This document shows positions 1 to 12,100 of a stretch of 64,000 nucleotides of DNA, piece after piece; within the stretch, counting starts at the first letter, position 1, and each line of letters opens with the position of its first letter. The notes below the pieces were generated by a model, which saw only the letters and a program-made list of their open reading frames with translations, ran no database searches and had not been told where the DNA came from. Source of the stretch: Owenia fusiformis (lineage: Eukaryota > Annelida > Polychaeta > Sabellida > Oweniidae); the NCBI GenBank assembly GCA_903813345.2, contig CAIIXF020000002.1:844001-908000 (forward strand), given 5' to 3'. A program made the translations under genes and the position numbers.

Positions 1-264
1 AAATTGCTTTGTCTTGGCCGTTTTAATTTGGCAGATGAATATAAACCACCAAATTAAGTCTAATTTAAAAAAAAAGAAATTTCTGGGGATTTTCGTCCAG
101 TGCCTTTTTTCTTGACTGAATCATGGATAAAATGTCAATTTTAAACTATTTCTGAAGACCTACGGGGTCCCTACTGGTTAAGATAAAACAATCTGATACC
201 AGGAGACATAAAGTTGTGTTTATCAGTGGTGAGCTGTGAAGTGAGTTATACCATTGATGATGAT

Positions 265-1182
265 TAATCTGCCAAATTAAATAGCAGACAAAATTTCAAT
301 TTACCCAATCTGCAAAATTAAATAGTGCCAAATTGAAGCAATTTATAATATTGGCCAGATTTAAGATTCATGCTCACCTAAATTGTTCAAATGTAGGTAG
401 CAGTACTCTGAAGAATAAAAAAAAAACTACTCCTGAGAAAGTTCACCCTATTTCATGAAAAATGCCATGCAAGTGCTCTCAGATCTTTGACTGTGAAAAA
501 CTCTTCTCCGCAGAAAAGATGCCCTTGCACAAAAATAGATAACTGATTGCTGAATTTAAAAACTTGACTTGTGAATTAAGGGGTCATTAACAGAACTTTC
601 ACAAAGTTACGAATTTGTGACTTCATGAAATTCGTAAATATTTAAAATGTTACAAATGACTTACGAATTCGTAAAGTAACGAATCGGCCATTAACAGAAC
701 ACTTTCGTAAGTCATTCGTAACTTTTATCGTTCGTAAACGAGTTTCAAATTGTGATGTCATCTTAAATCATTATTTAGCACAAATAAAAATATGATGTTA
801 TTTATTATCATTGCGCGCTGTGATTAAACCTGTCTCCTTGATCTCAAAGATTCCCAGCTCAGGAACATATTTGCTAATTGTGTAAGAATTAGTGGAAATG
901 TTAGCTTGAAACTTTGCATGCATATAAAAAAACTATTTACCTTACATAAGAAATGAATCAGAAATATGGGTCTGGGGTGCTATTAAAGTTACGAACGAAA
1001 GCATATGTGACGTCATTTACCAAATTTGTAAAATTAACAATTGACTTGCGAATTCGTAACTTTACGAAAGTTCTGTTAATGACCCCCTGGCTAATACTGT
1101 AAATTGTTTTAATTTGTGCTATTTAATTTGGTGGATTGGGCAAATTTGGAAATTTTGGTTGCCACTTTATTTGGCGGATTGA
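265..1182. mobile_element. Nested inverted-repeat elements
   Basis: An outer imperfect inverted repeat pairs about 265-348 with about 1100-1182; both arms are rich in CCAAATTAAATAG-like words. Inside it lies a second element, 580-1086, whose ends read GGGGTCATTAACAGAAC and its reverse complement. Within that, the palindromic word TTACGAATTCGTAA recurs in degenerate form. No transposase frame is present, so these look like non-autonomous DNA transposons, one inserted in another. No clear target-site duplication was found. Bases 1-264 and 1183-1490 show only A+T-rich non-coding DNA with scattered CCAAATTAA words. Confidence 0.6.
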
Positions 1183-1490
1183 CCCATCAGAAAAATATAG
1201 AGGGTTAGCTATGAAGTTTGTGGCCAGGTTACTCTTGGGTGACACAGGGAGGTTTTACCTTCATAAATGTATATGAGCTTCAAAGGTTACAAATCAAAAT
1301 ATTGAACAAATTCTCAATGAGACTTAACAGGTTATAAGATCCCAGGGATTTTTTCAAAAAATTGGTGGAGACATAATTTGGCATTTTTTATCAATCCGCC
1401 AAATTAAAACAGCCATCAAATGAAAGCAATTTACAGAACGCCAAGCTTCTTCTGTGCACTAAAAGATGAAAAGGTATATTCATCTTGAGA

Positions 1491-2673
1491 TCATTTATTT
1501 CCAATGTATATAATAGCATCAATCACACTGTCTGTCGACCTGAGAGCCGATACAGCTTCGTTTCTGGTCACGTGTAACTGTTTCATAATAACATCAATGT
1601 CTCCTACACTAAGACCAGTTTCATCCTCAGCCTGTTCGCCAATAGCTTGGAAAACAGTCTTATTATGAGCAATATCTTTAATATTATCAACTGTAACCAT
1701 TTTGCCTTTGTGGATTAACTTAATTTTGTCAATTGGTATTCTCAGTTCAGAACAGATTATTTTGTACAAGTCTTGGCCACTCAAATGGTTTTGAAGCATA
1801 ATCGGATGTTTTGTCTTATTGTACCGTATTTGGATCGTAAATGTTTCTCGAATTTCATCAAGCTTTGGCGTATCAGATCGAATATTGTCTCCATCAATAT
1901 ATGTTTTCAAAATTTCTCCAGCCTTTTCGTCATCAGTGTCTGTGAGCTCTTTAGATTTTTCACGATTTTTTTTGAAAGCATCTTGAAAATTAATGTTACT
2001 TCCCCGAATCAATCCCTTGGGTTGATTCTTCACATTTTCTGTATGTGATAAGTCAGGCACATTTAGACTTGGTTTGCATTTATCGTTTGTTTCAGATACT
2101 CTAGCCTGTGTTTTAGATAGATTTGTTTGTTCATTCTGTATATCTATACGTCCGGGTGTAACATTAGTTTCAATCCCATGTATCATTACTTGATTATCTT
2201 GCTGGTTGTTTTGTTCTCCACCTATAACTTCTTCCGTATTTCCGTATTGTATTCCACTGTTTACTTGTTGTACTTCTTGGTTTACTTGTTGTACTTCTTG
2301 CTTTACTTGTTGTACTTCTTGGTTTACTTGTTGTATTCCATGGTTTACTTGTTGTACTTCTTGGTTTACTTGTTGTATTCCATTGTTTACTTGTTGTACT
2401 TCTTGGTTTACTTGTTGTATTCCATTGTTTACTTGTTGTTCTTCTTGGTTTACTTGTTGTATTCCATGGTTTACTTGTTGTACTTCTTGGTTTACTTGTT
2501 GTATTCCATGCTTTACTTGTTGTACTTCTTGGTTTACTTGTTGTATTCCATGGTTTACTTGTTGTACTTCTTGGTTTACTTGTTGTATTCCATTGTTTAC
2601 TTGTTGTAGTTGCAGGTTTGAGTTACAAGTTACTTTGTGTCTTGCCCAATCAGTAATTTGACAATCTCGTCCA
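1491..2673 (-). CDS. MYND finger / heptad coiled coil / ubiquitin-like / UBA-like protein, last exon
   Basis: This is the terminal exon of a minus-strand gene and I do not recognise an orthologue. Reading from the acceptor (CTGATTCCAG, exon from 2673) gives GRDCQITDWARHKVTC, the C-terminal half of a MYND zinc finger (RDCQ..DW..HK..C). Next come about 16 glutamine-rich heptads (VNQEVQQ / VNHGIQQ), a polar linker, a ubiquitin-like domain (ETFTIQIRYNKTKHP to NKTVFQAIGEQ), and a C-terminal helix set (VGDIDVIMKQLHVTRNEAV) resembling the HYPK/NAC-type UBA. The frame is open throughout, but the first in-frame ATG is only at 2186, so an ATG-based ORF call misses the first 160 or so residues. The exon begins in phase 2: its first base completes a codon. 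The first half of the MYND finger must lie upstream; I could not locate it. The combination suggests a role in ubiquitin- or chaperone-linked quality control, by inference only. Confidence 0.72.
2262..2610 (-). repeat. Coding 21/42-bp tandem repeat (heptads)
   Basis: About 16 copies of a 21-bp unit alternate between two versions, giving a 42-bp higher-order unit. On the minus strand they encode VNQEVQQ and VNHGIQQ. The unit length is a multiple of three, so frame is preserved. Hydrophobic V/I residues fall at spacing 4-3-4-3, as in a coiled coil. Plus-strand frames are also open, giving cysteine-rich shadow ORFs without other support. Confidence 0.85.
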
Positions 2674-4405
2674 CTGGAATCAGAAAAATGTCACCATATT
2701 ACCATATCAATCATGTTCACATCTTATCGATGTGCCACACCCACCCTAAGGTGTGGAAGAGGAGAACTCCAGTGCACAGATCAATTCTAACATTCATCTC
2801 CTATCTTATGTCACAAAAGCATTGGAAACCTCAAATTGCACATGTATAAGTATTTTACTTTTGTCTGAATTCCATTTTATATTAAATAATCAACATGTAT
2901 GCAAATAATCATGTTTTTATTTTTGAAATATTTCTCAAATCATACATGAAAAGTACAAAATAAGATTTTTCTTGGATGGAATGTGTACAGGAAGCATTTT
3001 TTCTCCCATTTTGAAAACCAAGGGCAATACTTGAAAAATAAACCCCACATTTATGGGGGTAGAGCTAATGAGGTGAGAATAGGGAAATAAAACAGGTAAC
3101 TTTTTTTGCATTCCTGTTTCCGATCCTGGTAAAATTATATGGCAGTAAGTTTCGAAAGAAACATTGACTCATGGTTGACTCAAGTCCATGATTTGGACCA
3201 AGACGATCACGCTTATTGTGGGATGGTTGACAAACTATTAGACATCAGGTGTTGATACAAGCTCCAGAGAGGTATGGGACATGGATACCAATAACACCAT
3301 TGATAAAACCATGGGCTTTCATATTGAAAGCCCATGATAAAACAAGTCACAGTGTACAGTGGGGAACATAAAGAATTACTATAGCTATGAAAATTACATG
3401 CTGTCGCACATGTAATAAATTCTTACCTCAGTGTATTCAGTGCTCTATTTTCTATGTCCTAGTAAGTCCAAATATAGTGGAATTTGTGTCCATAATGACA
3501 AATAAGAACTTAAAAAGTTGAAGTGGATATTCACATGTGGGTGGTGACAGTATTATTACAGTGGTGCAAAATTAAATAAAAAAAGTGCCTTAAAAAAATC
3601 AATACAATTCCTGAAACAACTTATATAGTATATTAACATAAAATCACATCAATGTACACTTAACTTGCTTTATGGTTTTATTTTCACATGTTCAATAGTA
3701 TAAACAGAACAAGTGTTGTAAACATCTGCTAAACATAGGACATTACAAACAGTAACAGAGTAAAGTTGCACCATTACCGTTTCAAGCTCTCAGTAGTCAG
3801 ATAAGCAGTCAGATAATCTCAAAGACTATAAAGCGTCCTGCCATGTATTCCATGACCAACAATTACAAAAATAATCATAAACATGTTTTATCACCTGTAT
3901 TTAAAATATTTCCTCCCGGGAATTATTCATGGACTTGGAAGAGTACGATCGCACTGAACGAACTGTTGAAAAAGATTCATTTCCGGTCAAAATTAAGAAT
4001 CAAAACAAAGATCGTTTCTAGTGTTTTTTTGCTTATATTTATTGATTGAAAGTAGATTAGAATCAAAAGAATAAACAAGGTAAGTATTCGGCATGAAAGT
4101 AGAATCGGGAATACTAATTTGACTACATATTTCAGCCTAAAAGAAGAAGAAAATATTTTTCGCTATATCTTGATGTCAGGGTAGACTCTAGTCTAAGTCT
4201 AATGCGTGGCGCTGTTAATTTATGGGTGGTGCGAGATAATTCAGGGTGGCGCAGCCAAAATTCGCGTAAGCGCCACGCATTTTCCAGTCAGGGAGAACAC
4301 AGTACCGCTTGGGAGAGTTTGAGACACGAAACTTAGAATTTAGCTCATTGTGACAACTTTTGATGGTTGAGGTTTAGTTATGTCATAATGTCCTCCACAT
4401 GCATA
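2674..4405. other. Intron / 5' flank of the MYND gene
   Basis: Mostly A+T-rich sequence without recognisable coding. A perfect-looking plus-strand donor (AACAAG|GTAAGTATT) sits near 4081. An AATAAA lies just before it, and the small frame 3929-4021 precedes both. Upstream exons of the minus-strand MYND gene should be here or just beyond but were not identified. Confidence 0.4.
3929..4021 (+). CDS. Possible 30-residue small ORF
   Basis: ATG to TAG, 30 residues, highly charged (starts MDLEEYDRTERTVEK). Its codon choice looks less A+T-biased than the surroundings. It is followed about 60 bases later by a strong donor consensus, so it could be an upstream ORF in a 5' leader exon, or chance. No family recognised. 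Confidence 0.2.
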   Translation: MDLEEYDRTERTVEKDSFPVKIKNQNKDRF

Positions 4406-5027
4406 GGGGAAGTCGTCCTATCATCGCACGGGTACTCAGGGAAACTACTGACGATTTCAAATATGATAACTTCAACTTACTTTGAGAATATGAGATGAAA
4501 GATCAACCTTTCCTCTAAAATCTAAGTAGTGTTTGACATTTCTCAATCTCCGGACGCTAACACTTTAAGACCCCTTAAACTCGCATGTGCGGTGGTCCTA
4601 ATTATCGCACAGTCGTCCTAATTATCGCACAGTTATGTTTCAGATGTCATTTCACGATACTGTATACATTTCTCTGTTTATAACAGATACATACATATGC
4701 TGTAATCATTTTTCTATCAGTTTTAGTGTAAAATATCAACAAAATATACATTATACACATACTTTTCTGTCTTTATTTGGAGGGGGTCAAAATTTGTCAG
4801 ACGAATTTCACTTCTTGCGCAAAAGCATTTATGACAATGGCGGAAGTAAACAATTCTTAAAAAATGAAGAGATATTTCTAAATATATGAATAAATCGTGA
4901 AGATGGGGATTAATGGTGTTGAACTGTTTTTCGTAACACTGGTTTAAAAGATGGTGGGTGCATATTTTAGCTATTTAGGACAATCGTGCGATAATTAGGA
5001 CCGTGCGATAATTAGGACCACTTCCCC
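4406..5027. mobile_element. Non-autonomous TIR transposon, hAT-like
   Basis: Ends GGGGAAGTCGTCCTA and TTAGGACCACTTCCCC are inverted repeats. They are flanked by near-identical 8-bp direct repeats (CATGCATA / TATGCATA), as expected for hAT-type integration. The motif GTCCTAATTATCGCAC recurs subterminally at both ends, in opposite orientations. There is no transposase. The 84-codon frame at 4635 lies inside and has no protein-like features. Confidence 0.7.
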
Positions 5028-5054
5028 TATGCATAACCTTCCACTCCCAGTGTA

Positions 5055-5291
5055 CAGTTGGGGACATAAATAAATGACAGGTGGATTTGCTGAAGTGAGG
5101 ATTTCCCATGTTAGAAATAAGAGAATTTACAAGAGGCCATACATCAGTGGATGAGATTATACAAAATGTAAAATATACAAATTTCAAGGGATATTTATCT
5201 AGACAATATTGGAAATTATGGGCTTTCAGACCACCATAATTAGGAAATGGTGATCGAAAATCGACCTGTCATTTATTTTTGTCCCCAACTG
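5055..5291. mobile_element. Mariner-like MITE, TA-flanked
   Basis: Inverted repeats CAGTTGGGGACATAAATAAA and its complement near 5265-5291 enclose about 240 bp and are flanked by TA. A related end occurs near 3356-3375 (ACAGTGGGGAACATAAA), so it is probably a dispersed family. Confidence 0.65.
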
Positions 5292-5892
5292 TATAAACAT
5301 TCCCAATAAACAACATGGTGATGAGAGGGATATTATGACTGTTTTATAAAATTACAAACACAATGTGGTTAAATGAATTTATATTTACCAGTAATATACG
5401 AGCCTACAACGAGTGCAAATCTTCATAGCATTTTTGAATTTTTCACATTTCGCACAAACCGGAAGTGGCTCCATTCTTGGGAATCATTTTGTATACTAAT
5501 GTAAAAATAATAATATAACAATACTTGAGTTTTCCTAAAGAAATATTATAAATAATTGATATATAATTTCAATCTGTTTCTATTGTTTATTTTACGATAT
5601 AATTTTTTATCTATTACATGAGTTGCTGTGGCAAATAGGTATTTGACAAAAATTACAGAATGATCGATGTATATCGCGACTATGTAAACAAACGCCAGTA
5701 ATATTTATAATATTTGGCATCTCATCAACAAGTTCTTTAGACTAAACATATCGTGTTCTTACGCTAATGTTTTATTGTTTTGAGACAAAATGTTCAATTA
5801 AATATAGCTTTCATACAAAAAGTACCTGACATTGAAGTATTTTTTGAACTGAGGTGTACTTACATAGTCAGAATCTTACAGGTGCTCTGAAA

Positions 5893-6199
5893 ATGGCGGA
5901 TGAAATTGAAACCGAATCTGCGTCTTTTTTGTCTACTTTTGCGTCGGAACTGTTTGGCAGCCCCCTTAATTTGTGCTTATTAGCAATATGCCTGTTTCTT
6001 CTATACAAGATATTCGCTGGCAGACGAAATGCGACTCAGTTCGAGCCAAGACCACCGGCTTTAGCAAAATTGAAAAAACAGGATTTTACACTCGAGCAAC
6101 TGCGGGAATATGATGGGAAAGCCAAAGATGGACGCATATTGATGAGTGTAAATGGCAAAGTTTTCGATGTCACAAGAGGAAAAAGATTCTACGGTCCAG
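5893..6199 (+). CDS. PGRMC: PGRMC coding exon 1
   Basis: Encodes the N-terminus, the membrane segment and the start of the cyt-b5 fold, ending FYGP plus one base of the next codon. Donor CCAG|GTAATA. The frame runs on only to a stop shortly after the donor. Confidence 0.95.
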
Positions 6200-9100
6200 G
6201 TAATATTTTGAATGTGATATAAGATGACAGAGAGGTGAGAAGGCTAAGCTTGCTTAGACTACCTCTAATATGTAAGATAAGATAATATTTATTTTACGTT
6301 GGTTATAGTGTACAAGAAACATAAGCTCAAGCGCTATTCTCCGACTAGCAGAGATCACGATAATTGAAAAAACTTGTTAGCCATTGTGGCTAAATCTTCC
6401 AAAATATTTTTAGCCAACCAAAATATGAATTAGCAATTTTGAAAAACCGTAAAAAAGGGAATTCACAATAGAGGTGTCACGGTCCAAGAAAATTTCGGTA
6501 CGGTACGGAACGGTACAAATGGTCTCAACACGTTACTTTCGGGACGGGACGGGACAGAACATTAAAAATGATGAAATGTCTGATGATGACAGTTTCACTT
6601 TCAGTTTCACTTTTCAAAATCATATTCAGGAATAAAAAAACATCCATTAAAATTGAATGTAAAGCATCTGCCGCGAATGTGATCGGCATTTCACATAGTC
6701 TGCACGGTGTAATATTACCAATTCGTTTACCTTAATTTCTTTCCTACATCCGGCATAATGCACTAGATTTGCGAACGACGATGAAGAAATTTACGAACAA
6801 GCATTACCATCTACCTGAAATCGCGAGTCCGTTAATAACACTTTTCAATGCAAAGAAGTGTAATCTAGGTACGAGGTAAGTGAAAATATTTCAGAACGAA
6901 ATCGGAGGTGTTCCTCGCTATTTATACACGTTTTTATGCTTTTTAGTGAAGGAATCTATGTACCGATATTAACCCTTTCTGTCCCATGTCCCGAACTGAA
7001 GCATCTGGACCGAAATTCGGTCCAATATTGGGAAACCGTGACACCTCTAATTCGCCATAACTGCGAAATACCTTTACATATTTTTCGCCACCTCTTTCGA
7101 AAATTCGCAATTGGCGAATGGCGAACGTCTACCGTGATCTCTGCGACTAGGATGGTTCTACTTTGAATTTTGACATATGGGTAACTTTGTCATAGGGCAG
7201 TTTTGATATCTATGCAGTGCCATGTAAAATTTTAAAATGAATCGAAATCTCCAATGGGCGAGATCTAATCCAAAATGGCCGAACCTAGAAATTTAAATTA
7301 TCGGCAAAAAGTGTCGGCTTTTGAAAATGATGTCTTGAAGTCACACCAGTTTTTCCCTACCTAAATTTTGGACCAAGGTGTTCACAATTTGAAGGAAGAT
7401 GTTCAACATTCGTAAGTCACTCATTAGATGTTCCCAAGATGACAGGCCGGATGCCTGATAAATTACTCGAAATTACTAAGGCCTAGCATCATCACTGAAG
7501 CAGTAAGCGCTTAACCCACCTTGTCAAGGGATGTCATTGCCTTATTTGGTCGATGGGACGGAGCAGGTCGTTATTACAATTTCAAGATTTTCACCCAATA
7601 TATTTTTTAACTAAAAAGCTACTTATTCACAAAGAAAATGAACCAGCACATGCAATGACAATGCCAAATGTGCTTCTGCACGAAATTCGTTGGAAGTCTT
7701 TTATGATCTTATTCAAAGTTACTAAAAAAGGCGCAAACATCCTTACAGATGTCGTAGACATCCCATGCTTGTAGTAGATAATTCAATTAAGATTATTTTG
7801 TGATTAAAGTGGCTTTAGATAACTTTCAGGAAACAATATTTCATTGCTGTCTTTCATTCAATGTAACAATAAAACATCCTAAAATGTTGCTCAAAAATTA
7901 CAAAATCCTAAAATGTTACATAGAAAGTCATAAAAGTATAAATATTCCAAAATGTGGATAAATAAGGGTTATGTACTAGGAGGTTTTGAATATGTTTTTT
8001 TTTAATTTTTCAAAATTGTTTTTCCAAAACAGGAAGATGTGCCCTGGAGCGGGAGATATGGTGGGAGATATGGAGGTTCTGGAAATTGTAACCTCAAAAT
8101 CAGGATACGGGATATATCTTACCAACTTATTTCCCTAAAACTCTACTTGGCATAACATATCTGTATACCATGATCCAATATTTAGCTTACATCTATTGTT
8201 GAATGTACCTTTTTCAACCTATAAAATGTCCTTTCTCGGAAATATTAATCAATATGCCATTTTCATTATACTATTACTATAGTAGCAATAGAAGATGAGT
8301 TGTTACCACTGAGTTGTTGCTTCCTTATTGGCTATTAGACTACAAACACAATGTCAATATGCCCTAGGCCCTCAAATATATCTATATCATAAATCTGGTT
8401 ACGTTGTATTTCAGTCAAATGTTGCCCCCTTTGTCTTGCAATATTTTAATTTCTCATAGATTTTAATTATCTCTGAAAGTATTCAAATATTCAATTCAAT
8501 TCTGTAGAATCATTCAATGAAGGGCATAAGAACTACATGAATCAAGAGTATTTAAGCGTTAAATAAACATTTTTTGGCATGTCTTGGGTCACAATGTTTT
8601 TAAAGTGCAGATGTACCTTGCTACTGTGCTGTAAGTACCTTGTATACACATACTATATTAGTATCAGAAATAGATATACAGTAAAACTTGTTATATCTGA
8701 GCACCTCTCAATGTGAACACTTTTAGTCTCATTTTTATGTCACTGAGCTATAAGTCTCCAGTTTTTTTGTGGATGGTGTTTGGCAGTCGGCATCTGTTAT
8801 AAATGGTAGGTGGTGACATTTTGCATGTTAATCTGCCATAGATTGCAGTGCTCTTTCCACATTGAAATATCTGAGGAGCAACACCTCCATATAAGTCTCC
8901 AGCTTTTTTTGTGGATATTTTTCGGCATTCAGCGTCAGTAATAAATGGCAGGTAGTGACATTTTGCATGTTAACGCCTCTGCCATAGATTAACATTGATA
9001 TGTGAACACCTGCCAAGTAAGTTTATTTTCTAAATCTCAATTGAATGATGGGATGATCTCTGTTGACGATACAAGAATTGCCTTTGATGAATAAATCATA

Positions 9101-12100
9101 AATGAGCTCACCATTTATAGATACATCATTAATCTATTCTTTTGACATAATGTAGCATATGCCTTCAATACCCTTGCATAAAACCATATTGTTCTACCAG
9201 TATATTGCATGATTTTATGGATGCCTTAATATAGATTCATTAATAATGTTAAAATGTGATTGTGATGGTGTTATGTAAACTTCTCAGTAAATAATGAAAT
9301 TCATTTTTTCGACTGAGAAATTCCACTAAACAAAATGTTCAATCCAATTACACGAAATGAAATAATAAAGAGCGATTTGCATGATTTGAAAATATTCACG
9401 AGAAAATTAACATGAAATAAACATTCCAGAGAGAAATGTTTTGAAAGGAATTTTATGAAATGAAATATTCAAGATGAAATGAAGATAGAGTAAAATAGAG
9501 TAAAAAATCTGCGAGATTAGTAGCCTAATGAAGTAATGAAGAGAATATTATTTTCAAGCGTAGAACATTTTCTACTTAAAGATATATCCCATCAACCGAT
9601 TATTACTTAGCTGAAAATAATTACATTGTGAAGTCGGCTGCAAGGTAAAACCCTTTGGAAAAGATAGACTTCATTTATACTCTTTGAATTAGATGTAATT
9701 CTTTAATTATACTAATACAGTCAAAGAAATCGGGATGAAAATCAGGGGTGCAAATTTCTGAAAAATCAGGAGAAAAATCTGGGTTACAAAAACTACATTG
9801 ACAATTTGAAAAAAATTGGGAAAATTAATTGGTAGACAAATCCAGGCTTACAAAATTGATTTCATAAATAGGGGAGTTTGACAGGTGAGTATTAACTAAT
9901 TAGAGCCTGCCATCCCTCTTATAAGGTAACCATGTTGCATTCTCAGGTTGACCAACTGAGACTAGTACTTTACTTGCCAGTGAACCCAGGGTAGTCTCTT
10001 AAATCCCAATATAATAATATAATATAATTTGCTGCATATTGAATCTAGATCTAATGATCAGCCTGAAAATGTTACTATAGAAACCTGGCCCCTATGTAAA
10101 GGCAAATGAAATCGTTAGCTCAATCAGCTGGAACCATTTGTGAAAATTTCATATTGTCAAGTTATAGGGGGTACTCTGATATGATATGATACTTAGATGA
10201 GGTAAGATAAAGCTGCTATATCAGTATATCAGTACATGTAGGAATGTTTTCCAAATGATGGAAAATTATAAAGTATTGAGGAAATAGCATGCCAACATGC
10301 TTTGTAGATACCTTAGTTTGATTAGTTCAAGTTTATTTGGCCAGATTCATTTTGGTTTGTAAACCCTCAGCTGAAACAAGAAGGGAAGTTTGAATTTTAA
10401 CTTCGTTATTTCTATTGCATATATTGGATGAAGCCCAAATTACATATTTTGTAAATGCCTATCTTACACTAGTACAGTAATGTTACAGATTTGGGTTTTC
10501 AACTGGTCATCTTCCAATTCCCAGTTGTAATCCTATGCAATTAAACATAACTGCATTAACTACAACTTATAAATAAAGGTCCCTGTCCTCATGCAGTGAA
10601 TTCTAAATAAACATACTCTCTGATATATTACACAACTCAATGTGTGACCTTTTGATGTCAAGACTGCCATTCAATTTATTGATGCCTATTTGATCCCATC
10701 ACTCGGAAAGTGTTTGCCAGTGCAGTATAATTTTTACAGGATTGAATGAAGACTTGATGATTAAACATGTGGAGCCCCGTTTGATCAAGATCAAGTAAAG
10801 GTCATTGTTAAAAATTTGGCAATAGATTGAATAAGATATAAAGAATGTTTGAATTGTATTTTGCATACCCTGATTGACCTTAAAGAGTGTACATATTACA
10901 GTATAATATTATGGGAGACTAGTTTGAAGCATGGGCACTCTACTATACCTTGCATTAGGTGTTCATGAGCAACCCATTTGGCTTATTAGTAATGATTATG
11001 TATTTGTTTTTATTTGTCTGTTCCTTATGAATGGTTTATCAGATGATGTTAGATGTTAATAAGGTACTTTCAAAAATATACTAAACAATACAATTGGATA
11101 AAGAGTATCTTCTGCATTTCTAGGGGTTAGGTATAGGAGAGTGATGTGATGATAAGGACTCCAACAGTAAACCAACACTGTCATGCATTATTGTTTTTAG
11201 GGCTCAGCCAGTACATTCGGTTCTAAACTGTTTGGTTCAGTTTTTAACAGTACATTAATTCAGAAAAATATTGCCATATGCTGAAGTGAAGTATGGCATC
11301 CGATGGAGAAAAGAACTTGGCATTTTGTACATGTGAAGTTTTTGAAGTATGATATTTTCTCAAGCATTCATTATTCTCATATTCTGTTTGTGTGTTTCTA
11401 GGGGGTCCATACGGTGTGTTCGCTGGACGTGATGCTTCAAGGGGTCTTGCCACATTCTCTCTCAATGAGCAAACAATACAAGATGAGTATGATGATCTTA
11501 GTGATCTGAACAGCACACAGATGGAAAGTGTACGAGAATGGGAGGAACAGTTTATGGGTAAGTCATTGGTGTGTATGGGTAAGTCATTGGTGTGTATGGG
11601 CCAGTTATTGGAGTGTATGGGTAAGTTATTGGTGTGTATGAATAATTCATTTTAATGTATTGGTAAGTCATTGGTGTGTATTGGTAAGTTATTGGTGTGT
11701 ATTAGTAAGTTATTGGTGTGTATGTGTTAGTTATTGGTGTGTATGGGCAGGTTATTGATGTGTTATGTGTTAGTTATTGTGTATTGGGAAGTCATTGGTG
11801 TGTATGGATAAATTATTGGTGTGAATGTGTTAGTTATTGGTGTGTACGGGCAAGTTATTGGTGTGTATATGTTAGTTATTGTGTTTGGGGAAGTCATTGT
11901 TGAGTAAGTGAGTAAGTTATTGGTGTTTGTGTGTTAGTTAATGGTGTTTATGAGTAACTTATTGGTGTGTATGTGTAAGTTATTGGTCTATATGGGTAAG
12001 TCATTGATGTGTATGGGGAAGTTATTGGAGTGTATGGAGAAGTCATTGGTATGTATGGAGAATTTTTTAGTACATATGGGTAGATCATTGGTTTGTATTG

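Noticed and set aside
2127-2661. Plus-strand ORFs rich in FTCCTSW / VYLLYFL repeats
   Set aside because: They are antisense shadows of the heptad-encoding repeat; the minus frame connects to MYND and UBL sequence.
5854-5892. 13-residue upstream extension of PGRMC
   Set aside because: It begins with GTG; ATG 5893 gives the family's normal N-terminus.
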